DNA of 64,000 bases from Mactra quadrangularis (GCA_025267735.1 CM046307.1:7446258-7510257), one strand, 5' to 3'. Counted from the first letter of the stretch, positions 37,656-49,756 are shown. The notes: generated by a model not told the origin, from the sequence alone. A program made the numbers and translations.

Positions 37656-40485
37656 ATATGTAGAAAGCAGAGACACATTTATAAATAGTGTTGTAATACG
37701 TAATACCTATTGCAGTGTCAGTTTTACCTTAATTACAGTGCTTTTATCTATTTTAATTTCAATCAGTCATATATATCTAATAATACATCTCTATAAAAGT
37801 TGTCTGTTGTTTGTTTCCTGTACATTTAATTTCAAACATTTAATTGTATACTTAGAAACTAAACAGATAGTGTTTATCTGTATGTATACCTACTTTACAT
37901 TACATCAGCTTCCTAACTAAAGAAGAATTCATAAACTAAGACACGACATATGCTCATCAATATAGCGAGATTGTCTATCATCACATGAGAATAATGTTCC
38001 CGAATTTCTCAGTTTATAGTTTATTTAATGAAGAAGTAAATATTTCTCGTTGATAATTTACCTTGATAGTTTGGGTTGATTTGAACATAAACACGTTATG
38101 TTTATATTATTAATGACTAAAATTTAACTGAACGGCATTAAAAACAATCCTATGAGAGCACCAACATTTAAAAGAAGAGGCTGCAGGCATGGTTTCAGAT
38201 TTTATGTAACTGTCAGAACTATCTTATTAGTGCCCATATAAAAAGTTGAGATTTTTTATTTCAACTAATCTTTGTTTCAATTGCAACGGATATCAAAATT
38301 TTGGGCCAATATTGCCAAAATATGTCTCTAAAAATTTCCAAATTTTTTATTTGAAACAAAACTTGTGTCCAAAAACTATTTCATGTTAGCCTTTTCTTTT
38401 TTTCTCCATATGATTAGCTAAAATACAATTCTAATTGCAAACTATAAATTGTGCTTTTTATATTTTTATATTACCTTACATTTAATTTCAAATTATTTCA
38501 AACGCTTTTCTCTAGTTTAATTTTTTCCCCGCTAAAACAAATCAACTAGAAATCAAGGCAAATATATTTCAAAATTTCAATTCAGAAAACACTCGTTCTG
38601 TTCAAATAGATTATAAGATGATATAAATAGTTTTTTTCGTCGTATTACTATATACTTCAACACATATCTAATTAATGGACTTGAAAGAGGTAAACTCATA
38701 AATATCACTTATTGGTTGAAAGATGGTAAAACCACATGGGAATGTATGTCAAATTTTGTCGAACACCAGCTGCGGAACTCTTCAGGATCAACGTTCTTTA
38801 TATAATTTTTATTTACCTGGGAGCTCTTTCATCGCTCACCAGTGGTACAGTGTGTGCCTTTACAACTTGTTTATTGAATCAATACCTGTTGTTATGTCAG
38901 GAATGTAAGAAAAAATGTAAGTTTTTAACTAGAATGGACTTCAATTGCTATCTGATGATTTAAAATACTCCCTTGAGTTAACTCATTTAGGAGTTTGGTG
39001 TCATTGGAAGATCAACAAAGATGATAAAATAAGAGTTAATTCGCAATAGGTTCAAAATATGTCAGCTGTTTTCACACATATTGATTGTTTTCGGAATCTA
39101 GGGCAAAGTCATTAACGGAAGCGGTATTTGTAATATGGTGAATGTATATAGTATCGAAATAGGTATTGGAGAATTTGTTGAATTCATTAAATGTAGAATA
39201 TAACCGAAGTAAACTCTCAGGTGTATTTAAGATGTGAGCATGTGTAAAACAGAAGAGTTACTTAATATGACTGTGAAATATGATTTATCTTAATATTTTC
39301 AGCACTATTTATTATTGCGGTTAAGATTTTTATTGAATCAAAATAAAGGAAATAAAAGTGTGGTTGTTTACCTATTTAGTATTTTATGACAAATAATCCA
39401 CAAGGCAACTTGATAAAGAACAATTTTGTATCTATAGTTGATTGATTTATTTGGACCTATTAAAAGGCACCTAATATATAGGAATTTATTTTGAATACGA
39501 AATAAAACTAACATAGTGCTCTCTAAAAGACTAAAACCCATAATTAGTGTTTTTTTCAGATTTTTTATGATATTGTCTTGTTTTTTTTCAATAAAGGCTT
39601 ATAAGAATACAATAGAAATTATATTGCATGCTTGGATAATGTCTGTTATCACTGATATCTAGAGATTCATAAACGGTCTCTGTCACGCAATTTATTTTTT
39701 ATTGAAGAAATTCAGTATGCATTAAAAGTGCTAGATCCATATTCATAAAAAGAAAATACACGCATTGTTCTTAGCACGCCACGCCAACATATTTATTTCT
39801 TTACATTGTTTGAGTGACAACAGTGGTTATTAATAATTTTATCATCGGTAACGTAATCCGTTGTGACACTGTATTATGACTCATATAATACGCAGCAGAT
39901 GGGTGATTTTTTTCTCATAAATAATGATACTATCTGAAGAAATTTGGTACCTTGCATATAATTATATCATTATGGTTTGTATTATTTCCAGAAATCATGC
40001 TATGTAACTATATTTTTGCATTCGTAGCAAAGAAAAGTAGCTCAATTATATATCATGTTCAGGAAAATATCTTAATTATTTAAACTGAACAAGCACGTTA
40101 TTTTAAAAATACTCTTTTTGTCTACCAGATTGTAATCATGATATAGAAATATTCGTTATTTGTCACTTCAAGGATTGTTTTTGGTATTTTTTGAAGATTA
40201 ATATTGGTGTAATTATGTACATTACAATGTTTGTTTGAGTATAAAGACGCTCAAACACATGTAACATTACATCTACATAATTTAACCATTATCATTAAAA
40301 GTTAGTAGTTAAACATAAATATGATAGTTAAATATTTATTTTGAAGTTTTCTTATTTTCTTTCAGATAATTAATTATGTAATGCATATGATAGAGTTGTT
40401 ATTAAATTGATATTGGGAAATATAATGATAGTAATGTTAAGTATTGTAAGGGGCTCTTGTAATATTCTAACAATCATTCAGTTCT
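37656..40485. other. Intergenic, no gene seen
   Basis: Very AT-rich. Overlapping short ORFs near 38723-38963 have no domain. A small hairpin lies at 40207-40285 (gtaattatgtacattac... / ...gtaacattac.t.tacataatt). Confidence 0.4.
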
Positions 40486-40489
40486 ATTG

Positions 40490-40775
40490 CGGCGGTTAGA
40501 CGTTTTATGTTTTATTCTCGGTCTTTAGATAGGCCTTTTGAATCTCTGAACCTAAGTTTTGAACCATGTCAGAAGCACATACCCTCGCCAGTTGCTGACG
40601 TTTGCTATACTTGATACATAGGTAAGCCGGAAACGAGCGTAGAAGATGATATATTATGACCAAGCCCTAACGTGATGGTATTTAGGTCCTGCACTGGTTT
40701 CAACAACACCAATCGTACTGAAGTAGTAGTCAGCAGCGTAACGACTCACTGAGTTAACCACGCGGGTCAAATGAT
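40490..40775 (-). mobile_element. Degenerate tRNA-derived SINE
   Basis: On the minus strand a tRNA-like start 'gcgtggttaactcagtgagt' can be read with a weak box B downstream. The GC-richer block stands out from its AT-rich surroundings. It ends about 240 bp before the Polinton. Confidence 0.4.
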
Positions 40776-41006
40776 AGATGATAGTTCAATAATATCAAAC
40801 ATATATATCGACGTTAGAGGTATGCGTTTCTTCTGTCGCAAACTTTTTCCGCGGTGCTTGCAGCTCAGCCACGTCTTTATTCGTCATAACGGAGCCTACA
40901 ATTTTGTCTCTGAATAATCTACTAAAGACACAACAACACTGTAAATGACATAGACCGAGACAAATTGCCAGGCTTGAAGTTTACATTTTAGGGACATTGA
41001 AACACT

Positions 41007-41012
41007 GATGAT
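41007..41012 (+). repeat. Polinton target site duplication, left copy (GATGAT)
   Basis: The 6-bp GATGAT immediately before the TIR is repeated at 58714-58719 immediately after the other TIR. Six bp is the Polinton duplication length. Confidence 0.9.
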
Positions 41013-41372
41013 AGTAGTATGGTACGCGCTCAGTGCACCTATTTTTGCGTCCCGAGAGAGCCGCACAGGCTATACACCTTATTTTGCGCAGGGGAAGAGG
41101 GCACCCGAATCCGGGTCACGACCTCGTAGAAAGTCATTATCCGAAGTTCGAACTCGTTCGTCAACATCGCTTGTCCTATTTATGTGTTATTTAAAATAAA
41201 ATTTATTAATTAAGTTTGAGTACCTTTGTTTGCGTCCCGTTAGAGTACGCGCAGGCTATACACCTTATTTTGCGCAGGGGAAGAGGGCGCCCGAATCCGG
41301 GTCACGACCTCGTAGAAAGTCATTATCCGAAGTTCGAACTCGTTCGTCAACATCGCTTGTCATATTTATGTG
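41013..41372 (+). repeat. Polinton left terminal inverted repeat
   Basis: A 360-bp repeat matches the reverse complement of 58354-58713. I see no difference in the outer ~350 bases, with divergence beginning at 41363. It contains nearly two copies of a 185-bp direct repeat (41047-41231 and 41232 onward). These differ at a few places (for example ggcaccc versus ggcgccc). Confidence 0.92.
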
Positions 41373-41406
41373 TTATTTAAAATAAAATTTATTAATTAAG
41401 TTTGAC
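41047..41406 (+). repeat. 185-bp tandem direct repeat inside and beyond left TIR
   Basis: Both units begin GCGTCCCG and share 'caggctatacaccttatttt' and 'attaattaagtttga'. The second unit runs past the TIR boundary to about 41406 on the left only; the right end is cut at 58354. Confidence 0.9.
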
Positions 41407-41438
41407 AACTTTCAAATGTTAACGCCTATAGATTTAGT

Positions 41439-41446
41439 TATATAAG
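41439..41446 (+). promoter_or_regulatory. TATA box of left-end gene
   Basis: TATATAAG lies 45 bp before the ATG at 41491, just inside the TIR. The position fits a short 5'UTR for the SIM ORF and the spliced polymerase transcript. Confidence 0.5.
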
Positions 41447-41490
41447 ACGGGACTGGAACAGTCTGAAATCTATTAGTTTTATATCGCGTA

Positions 41491-41742
41491 ATGAGTAAAA
41501 AAGTCGCGGAGGTAAAACCTTTTTTTAAGTGTCTTGTCTGCTCGGAACTTAGTTTGAATCGTGTATGCCAAGTCTGCGTTAACGTCGCATTCGACGAAAG
41601 CGTGCAAATCGATTCTGAGCAGAATAACGTAGAAAATAGTGAAGTAATAGTGATTAGTGACACCGAGGAAGAAATCGTGGTAATAAGCGATTCAGAGAAC
41701 GAACACGCAGAATCCGGAGAAAACGAGACCAGAAGACAATAA
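41491..41742 (+). CDS. Small CxxC-CxxC protein with two SUMO-interaction motifs
   Basis: An 83-aa acidic protein is the first gene inside the left TIR. Residues 14-29 hold CLVC and CQVC, eight residues apart, a likely zinc-binding knuckle. Residues 52-60 (VIVISDTEE) and 63-71 (VVISDSENE) are two consecutive hydrophobic cores followed by acidic/phosphorylatable residues. That is the classic SUMO-interaction-motif pattern, with casein-kinase-type sites. No homologue is recognised. A plausible job is binding SUMO-modified nuclear proteins, for example at nuclear bodies where an incoming viral genome is sensed; this is inference. The stop TAA (41740-41742) is followed after one base by a strong donor GTAAGT (41744), so the ORF may form the first exon of the polymerase transcript. 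A TATA box lies at 41439. Confidence 0.55.
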   Translation: MSKKVAEVKPFFKCLVCSELSLNRVCQVCVNVAFDESVQIDSEQNNVENSEVIVISDTEEEIVVISDSENEHAESGENETRRQ

Positions 41743-41743
41743 T

Positions 41744-42990
41744 GTAAGTGTTTCATATTTTAATTTTACATCCCCCACAGAATTGTTCGTTAGCGTTTAG
41801 CGTTTGTCAATATTAATTTTAGATTAACCAATTGTCGAAATTCATTTATAGAAAATCAGTTTCGTTTTATTGTATTGCTATAAAGAGGAAACAATTATGT
41901 AATTTATTGAGTTTTTATCTAATTTTGATTGATTTGTAAAATACTGAATCAGAATATAACTGAGTTCAACGGAAATAACATGTAATATTTTTGCCAGCGC
42001 GTTTTATTATTTTAATAACATTGTTTTAAATTACAAAATTCAAAATTATTATACGCGAGAGTGTTGGAAACAGACGTAAACCTATTTAACGGTGTTCACA
42101 AACGTGAAATTGTCATATGTAATTTCTTCAATCTCCCGTCAAGGATATCATTAACGAGTTTCACTGTATGTTGTTAATTGTCAATTTAAAAGACTTCGTG
42201 TTCACAAAGGCGTGACTTTACATGCTTTAAACATTACAAGTTCGTTTATTTATGACAAATGATTTTAGTGTTTCAATTAGCGTTCATATAATATTAATAT
42301 AACTACACGAAATAGTAATTACGCAGTATGTATAAATAGTATAGAAAACTGGATATAACAGTATAATTGAATTAAAAATTATTAAATTATCAATGTGTTT
42401 ATACTTAATATAAATCTTTACATCGCTTAAAGTTTAACATAAACTCCCAATGCATACTGAATACACTTTATGAAATTTTATCGCTTCAGTAAACATAGTT
42501 CATTTGTATACTGAATACACTTTAAAAAACTGTATCTATCGAGTAAAAATATTTCATTTGTTAAGAAGCCTAATGATATGCATGGTAACATAATTATGAA
42601 TGAAGTATAATATTACTGTTGACCTGGTTATATTCGCGAGGACTAAATTTTCGCACTAAATCGCGAATGTAGTAGTGTTACGATTTAGCCATATAGCGTT
42701 TATAGGAGTAAAATCAAAATTTCATTGTCGTCTTATATTACGAATCTTAAGAATACTCACGCAATACATACTGAATTAAAGCGTTGTAAGTATTAAATCA
42801 ATCTTACATTTTAACACGCTCATTCGATAACGTGAAAACCCCAAATAGGTCACGAAAGTTTTGACCCTTCAATATTTTCTCAGATCGGTGTTAAATATGA
42901 CGAGAAATGCTACGCAAGGAGTATTCACAACAAGCTTTGGATATTCTAAGTAATACCTGATATACAAATGTAATTACGTGTATTTTACAG
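41744..42990 (+). other. Probable 5' leader intron of the polymerase transcript
   Basis: Donor T|GTAAGT at 41744 and acceptor TATTTTACAG ending at 42990 bound 1,247 bp of AT-rich sequence with no ORF of note. Joining them would place the polymerase ATG two bases after the upstream stop. Splice use is inferred. Confidence 0.45.
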
Positions 42991-42991
42991 A

Positions 42992-45900
42992 ATGGTCATT
43001 TGCCGATGGTGTGGTGCTCGTTTTGACGATGAAAGCCGATTGACAGACCACGAAAGTATTCATAAAATGTTAGACGAATTAGATGGTGGCACGGTTAGTA
43101 TTAGAACGTATAGATAGATATAGATACTTTTTTTTCAGAAAAAAAGGCAATATGCCCATCATTCTACGATGCATACAACAAATTTCAATGACCAATAACT
43201 TCAATACTAAACAATTAAACTATTGCGTAATGTTACTATATCAAGTTAGAGAAAATCTGTTATACATGTAACATATATAAATATATATATAGTATTTGAA
43301 ATGTAGTAGAACACGCATATGTATGACGATGAGTAGAACGTATATATATATATATGTATGGCAATGAAGAAAACAACATAAAATATCATACTGAGATAGT
43401 AAAATATTGACAGAAAAAGCGAACAATTCGTTCATTTACATTTATGTGAGAGTGACATGTTTTAGATTACAAATAAATTAAACGTTGACATAAAGTGTTT
43501 CGTTTCTTATCTTGAAACTTTTATAGATGAACATTTTTTTTGATTCTGAGTTTAAAAGTTCAATAAATTTGAACATACACAACTATATATCAAGTGTAAA
43601 ATATTCGAATACATTTCATTACAAAGTAGTTATTTTCTCTTTCGTCACTTTGTAGACATTTATATCTATATATATAGATATATAGCTAAGATAAGTAATG
43701 ACGGCTCAATGCTTTGCTTTTGTTTTGTTTTTTTAGAATCACACAAACATGGACGATAGTGACAGTACGAGTCAGTCAGACACAACTAAAACTACCAAGC
43801 AGCAGGTAAATCAACTGGATCCCCTTTCTTTCTTTTTTTTTTTTATTTTGATTAACAAATTGATGATGACTTTAAGATGTAGCCACCTCGTTAGTTCTAT
43901 GGCTAGCGCCTTAAAATTCCACGGATCAGTTCCCATCGGCAAAGATGTGTGATTGGTTATGGCTAAAAGAGCAGATCAACGGATTTAAGTCTATCAACGA
44001 CAGTTAGTATATCAATTGACCGCCGCGACATGACTGAACGCCTCTATGTAAAACGTACGTATTTTCAAAATGGGTCAATAAAAAGTAATATACACTTATA
44101 TATTTTCAGGATGACAACCGTATGGAAAATGAGAGTACTTTAAATCCGGGGGTATGCGAAGTGACACATCAGGTAAACCAACATGCCACTGTTTATTATA
44201 TATATAATCTTTATTTGAAGTTTTCCTGTTAGTCATTATTATTGTTGTAAACACTGGAATATATGTGTGCTAATTATTTAATATTCATTCAAATAGATTA
44301 TATTTAAATACATTGTCATATAACAACGTATATTTTCATCAAAGTATTATAATAATAAAAAAAAAAAGATGCTTATAAAACACAATATTACAATAATCAC
44401 ACATTCTTTTTCAGGGTGTGAATTCTGGTTTCGTCTGCCAGAAGTGCGGGGCTCGATTTACGAGACGTGGTAATATGGTGAGACACGAAAGAAGATGCCG
44501 TACCAGCGATAAACAAGAAAAATCCCATGCGTGTCAAACGTGTACTAAAACGTTTGCACGCAAATGGGATAAAAATCGGCACGAGTCAACGTGTAAAGAA
44601 CAGCATCACGTATGCCCTAGATGTCAGAAACGTTGTTCAAGCAAATACGGGTTACAAAGACATCTACTGTGGCACGAAAAAGCCCCAAAACCACCAAGAA
44701 ATAATCGTAAGAAATTATCCCCTTCGCCCGAAGACTGTACGACCACACATCCATTACATCATCGAACTCAATATAGATGTCGTCGTTGTACAGATTCGTT
44801 CGATAATCGTCACGACCTGTACATTCATGGTATGCGCCAGCATCACAACCAAGGCGGAGGCGCTTTACATCAACGACCGTGGGATCACTTCAATGCTCCG
44901 TGGAAGCGCGATGGTGAAGGTGACGGGTTGCGAGTGGTGTACGAGGCCAATGAACCGTTGATTCTAGAAAATCATCGTTTAGGACCAATTCAATCCGTCT
45001 ACAATTTCCCACTAGATAATGACATTAATCTAAATCAACTAATGAACTACGCCACCAACATTTTCGAGAGGGAACATAGAGCTTTTCGGTTAAATATTGT
45101 GTTCGGGACCATTCTGCAACATAGAGAAACCCGCCAGTACCGTTATTTTGTTCCCTATAACAACAACGGCATTTTCGAAAGGCCGTTTTATATATCTAGG
45201 AGATCGGATTTAATCCATCTTCGAAACCGGATCCTTGGAATGGACATCGTAACAGAATTGCTACGGAACAGACCCGACACAAAATGGATCCCTGTTCTGG
45301 TGACAAATATTCATTTTAACGTTTCAAGCACCAACTATCCCCTGGGTTTCGGTGTACTTCCTAAATACCTACTACACAAGGAATGCCTCCACCCTTTGAT
45401 TAAATGTCGTCAAACCGGCAAGCCATTTAACGACAATTTGTGCGCCTTTCGATGTTTGGCCTTACACCACGGCCACGACATAAAATCGTTAGAAAGATCT
45501 ACCAAACGATTTTACAACCAATGGAGTCGAGACCCAGTCAGTGCATTTGAAGGCTTGAGTTTCGAAGATTTTCCCGAATTCGAAACTCGATTTCAGACAA
45601 ACGTGGAAGTGTATAGCCTACAGGAGAATGGTTTCGCGCGATCGATTTACAAATCTCGGGGATTGCAGGAGACCACTATGTACTTGAATCTGCACGAGAA
45701 CCACCTATCTTATGTAAGAGATTTCAAATTGTTTGCCCAGAAATACCAATGCAAGACGTGCGATCGCCATTTCAAAAAAGCTTCTGATCTCCATCGTCAT
45801 CAAAGAGTCTGCGACAACAAGACCAAATACCATTTTCCTGGTGGATTTCATAAAGCGCAGGATTCTATATTCGATCGGTTAGGCGATTTCGGTATTGACG

Positions 45901-48900
45901 TACCCGAGCAGGAGCGTACCTTTCCGTGGTTTATTTGCTATGACTTCGAGGCCATGTTAGAGAAAATCCCCAACCAACCCACCCAGTCTCTAGTGTGGAC
46001 CCACAGACACGTTCCAGTCAGTGTCTCCGTGTGTAGTAACGTGGACGGGTATACAGATGCCGTATGCATCGTAGATAGGGACCAAAACCAGTTAGTCAGC
46101 AGGATGGTTTATACTATGAATTGTATCGCTAACCGGGTCTATGAACTAGCCGAAGAGAAATGGGGTTGGGTGCTCGAAGTAATCAATAAGAAAATCCAGG
46201 ATTGCGAGGTTGAAGAGTCGGATATAGGACTAGAAGATGTAAGTGATGATGATGATGATGAATCCGTCAACCCCAAAAAGAAACACCACCCTATTCAAAA
46301 ACTCTACGGGCAAATGGAAATGTACATGTCCCAAGTTCCCGTACTCGGATTCAATTCAGCCAAGTACGATTTGAATCTGATCAAACGCTGTCTGGCCAAA
46401 CACCTCAATATGCACGATCCCCAACAGAAGGGCGTCTTTGTCGTAAAAAAGAACAACGCCTACACGTGTATCTCCGCAGAATCCTTAAAGTTCATGGATA
46501 TGAGTCAGTTTTTGGCGGCTGGTTCGTCTTATTCCAGCTTTCTAAAAGCTTACCACGTGACAGAACGAAAAGGTTACTTTCCCTACGAATGGTTTGATGA
46601 CTTCGACAAGCTGGATGTCACCGGCTTACCTCCGCACGAAGCCTTCTACAGCACGTTGAAAGACAATAACATCAGCGTGGAAGAGTACCAGTACTGTCAA
46701 GAGATCTGGAGGAATGGCGGCATGTTGACTTTTCGCGACTTTTTAGTTTGGTATAACAATCTAGACGTCGTGCCCTTCGTGGAAGGCGTGAAGAAATTTC
46801 AAACCTTCTACTTCGACAAGAATATCGACGTTTTTAAGGCGGCTATTTCCGTCCCCGGCATAGCCAGACAACTCCTATTTCGAACGGCAAGACGACAAAA
46901 CGTTAACTTCGCTTTGTTCGACAAATACAACGAGGACCTATATCACACGATCAAGCGAAATATCGTTGGTGGACCCAGCATCATCTTTACTAGACACCAC
47001 TGCGCGGGACAAACGAGGATCCGAGGAGAGAAGAAGTGCGGAGCCGTCCTCGGGTTCGACGCTAATGCTTTGTACCTTCAAGCTATCGGACAGCCTATGC
47101 CCGTTGGTTCATTCATTCGTCGACTAGCTAACAACGAGTTTCGCCCCGAACTAAGGGACAAATACATGTCCGCCTACCACTGGATGGATTGGCTCGCCCA
47201 CACCAGCGACATTCATATTCAGCACAAGTTGAACACGGGTCGCGAAGTTAGAATCGGCAAGTACCCGGTAGACGGATATACCCCAGCAGGCAGTCCTGAA
47301 GGTAAACCCACCGTTTATCAATTTCACGGGTGTTATTTTCACGGACACGACTGCGACGTCACGAAAGGGATCAACGACGAAAAATGGCGCGCATCGAGAG
47401 AGCAGAAATATAACCGCACTCGAGAGACCACAACCTTTTTAAAGCGAGAGCACCGCGTGGTAGAAATGTGGGAATGCGAATTCCGACAGTTTTGTCGTCA
47501 GACTCCGGCCATCTACGACTTTATCAATACTACGCGACCTGGTTTTTTTCGCCAGCATAAGGGAAAAATTACGGAAGATACCATTCGGCAAGGGGTAAAT
47601 AGCGGAGAATTGTTTGGCATGGTCGAAGTGGATATCGAGGTTCCCGAACAGTGGCCTTCGTATTTTAATCACCCGGAGCTCTCACCCTACGACTACTTTC
47701 ACGAAATGTCCCCTTTGTTTTGCTCGACTGACATTCCTTTCGATGCCATCGGCGAGCATATGCAAGCACACGTCAGGACGCATCAACTATCCGATAAACC
47801 CAGGCGTTTGTTGGTCGGAGGCATGAAAGCGCGCCAAATCCTGCTGGCAACGCCTCTTCTTCGATGGTACCTAAATCACGGGTTGATAGTGACAAAAATT
47901 TATCAAGTGGTAGAGTTTCAAAAACGACGGTGTTTCGAAGAGTTTGTTCAAGAAGTGAGCGACGCTCGACGTCACGGAGATAATGACCCTGACACCGCCA
48001 TCATCGCCGATACCATGAAAGTTATCGGTAATTCGGGATACGGCTCGCTCATCATGGATAAGACGAAACATCGTGACATAAAGTACGTACGAGGGGAAAA
48101 TGAGACCTCTCTGAAAGTGAATGAACCGCGTTATCGAAAGCTCGACTGTCTAGATCAAGAACAACAGTATTACGAAATAGAGATGGCCAAACGAAAGATA
48201 AAATTGGATTTACCGATCCAACTTGGTTATTTTATTCTGCAGTACGCTAAACTTCGCATGTTAGAGTTTTACTACGATTTTATGGATGTCTACGTGGCTA
48301 GATCGGACTTCGAATATTGCGAAATGGACACAGATAGCGCGTACATGGCCATTTCCGGATCGTGTTTGGAGGACGTCATCAAAGCAGACATGATTGAATC
48401 TTACCGACACGGACTGCGAGGGTTTTGTACAGATAACAACATCGAAGCGGACGCGCAATATCACTGGTTCCCCAGGACGTGTTGTTCAGTCCACGCCAAG
48501 TACGATAAGAGAACTCCCGGATTGTTCAAACTGGAATACCAAGGCCACGAAATGATCGGCTTATGCAGTAAGACGTATATCGTTCGCAAGACAAAAACGA
48601 TCAAGACCTCCATCTCTATGATAGCGGCGTACAAGTTGTTGCGACGTGCTTTAAAAATGAAACGAAAACGATGCCCCAATAAGTCGAGAGTGGTAAACGA
48701 ATACAAATTTAGTTCTAAAGGCGTCAGCAAAAGATCATTAGCGGCTCCTATGTCGAAATTTCGCAGGGTATTAACAACGAAAAAGTCGCAAAGCGGGAAA
48801 AACCGAGGATTCAGGGTTAGAAAAAACGCCGTCTTTACTTACAGTCAACAGAGAAGGGGATTTTCGTATTTTTACTGTAAGAGGAAAGTATTGAATGATG

Positions 48901-49013
48901 GTATTCATACAGCGCCGCTTGACATCACGTTGTGTCCCGAGCTAAAACAAAATGACGATGACCTAGATCTTTCGAATGGTTTAATGGAATTGTTAGAAGA
49001 CATCCAAATTTGA
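42992..49013 (+). CDS. polB: Protein-primed family B DNA polymerase (four exons)
   Basis: Replicative polymerase of the element. Exons 42991-43093 (ATG at 42992), 43737-43805, 44110-44172 and 44415-49013 have GT..AG introns, all in phase 0, giving about 1,610 residues. That is long for Polinton PolB. The N-terminus has a C2H2 finger in exon 1 (CRWCGARF...HESIH), a Ser/Thr-rich linker, then four more fingers of C2H2/C2HC type (exon 4, roughly residues 85-220). Around residue 421 is NDNLCAFRCLALHHG and near 508 ENHLSYVRDF, a possible OTU/papain-like Cys/His pair. Another C2HC finger (CKTCDRHF...) follows. Exonuclease motifs: Exo I YDFEAM (~588), Exo II NSAKYDLNL (~725), Exo III YNNLD (~858). 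Polymerase motifs: A DANALYL (~960), B KVIGNSGYGS (~1280), C MDTDSAY (~1383). An acidic (gat)n stretch lies near 46245. All catalytic residues are present. Exons 1-3 are called from splice sites; the domain assignment of exon 4 is certain. Confidence 0.9.
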
Positions 49014-49063
49014 CGACAAAAGCTATTTATCAACAACGCCGGTATAAAATAATCATTGTCACT

Positions 49064-49705
49064 ATGTTTCCCTTCCCGGAATGTACGTCTATTTCAGTGT
49101 CAGGAGCGACGTGTAGCGGCAAGACAAACTGGGTTTATCGCTTGCTGCTCCACAAAGAAGACATGTTTGTCAAGCCGCCGCAAAAAGTTCTTTATTGTTT
49201 CGGTATCTTCCAACCGTTGTACGATACAATGGCGAGGGAACTACCTTTTGTTGAGTTTCACGATGGTCTTCCGTCAGATGAAGAACTAAACCTCGTAGCC
49301 AACGAGAAGGCGTGTAATCTCGTGATTTTAGACGATTTGATGGAAAGCGTGACGTCATCATCGGACATGGAAAATTTATTCGTAAAAGGCATGCATCATC
49401 GTCATCTGAGCGTTTTGTATTTGAATCAGAATCTCTACTGTAAAGGAAAACATAGCAGAACTATCAACCTAAACACGCATATACTAGTGCTAATGAAAAA
49501 CCCGAGGGACGTGTCGCAACTTCAATGCCTCGCGAAACAAGCGTTCTGTGGTAAAAGTTCGTTCATCATGGAGTCCTATAAAGACGCAACGCACGAGCCT
49601 TACGGTTACTTGGTTTTAGATTTTTCGCCCTCCGCGAAAGAAGAATATCGGGTGCGTACTAAGGTATTTCCGGGCGAGGACACCATCGTTTACAAACAAA
49701 AATAA
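49064..49705 (+). CDS. FtsK/HerA-type genome-packaging ATPase
   Basis: A 213-aa ATPase of the A32/FtsK-HerA packaging class that would drive DNA into the capsid. Walker A GATCSGKT is at residues 14-21. Walker B NLVILDD has its Asp pair at 90-91. NQN (Asn sensor region, 'VLYLNQNLY') follows, about 50 residues after Walker B. The ORF is open upstream to 49010 without an ATG; I choose ATG 49064 because it places Walker A at the usual distance from the start. It begins 50 bp after the polymerase stop. Confidence 0.88.
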   Translation: MFPFPECTSISVSGATCSGKTNWVYRLLLHKEDMFVKPPQKVLYCFGIFQPLYDTMARELPFVEFHDGLPSDEELNLVANEKACNLVILDDLMESVTSSSDMENLFVKGMHHRHLSVLYLNQNLYCKGKHSRTINLNTHILVLMKNPRDVSQLQCLAKQAFCGKSSFIMESYKDATHEPYGYLVLDFSPSAKEEYRVRTKVFPGEDTIVYKQK

Positions 49706-49756
49706 AATCCGACGTTTTGACATGGACATTATCTTCTCAATAGCCGGCGAGTAAAC

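Noticed and set aside
38723..38963. Two overlapping ORFs of 61 and 75 codons
   Set aside because: No domain and no promoter or splice context; chance ORFs in non-coding DNA.
41008..41199. 63-codon ORF across the left TIR
   Set aside because: It is open because of the TIR repeat sequence and repeats in all TIR units; no independent evidence of a gene. Kept only as a note in the findings.
43660..43690. AT-rich 'tatatctatatatatagata' palindrome
   Set aside because: Simple-sequence palindrome in a PolB intron; no evidence of a site.
44527..44961. 144-codon ORF in another frame of PolB
   Set aside because: Shadow of the polymerase exon; the polymerase frame has clear zinc-finger motifs here.
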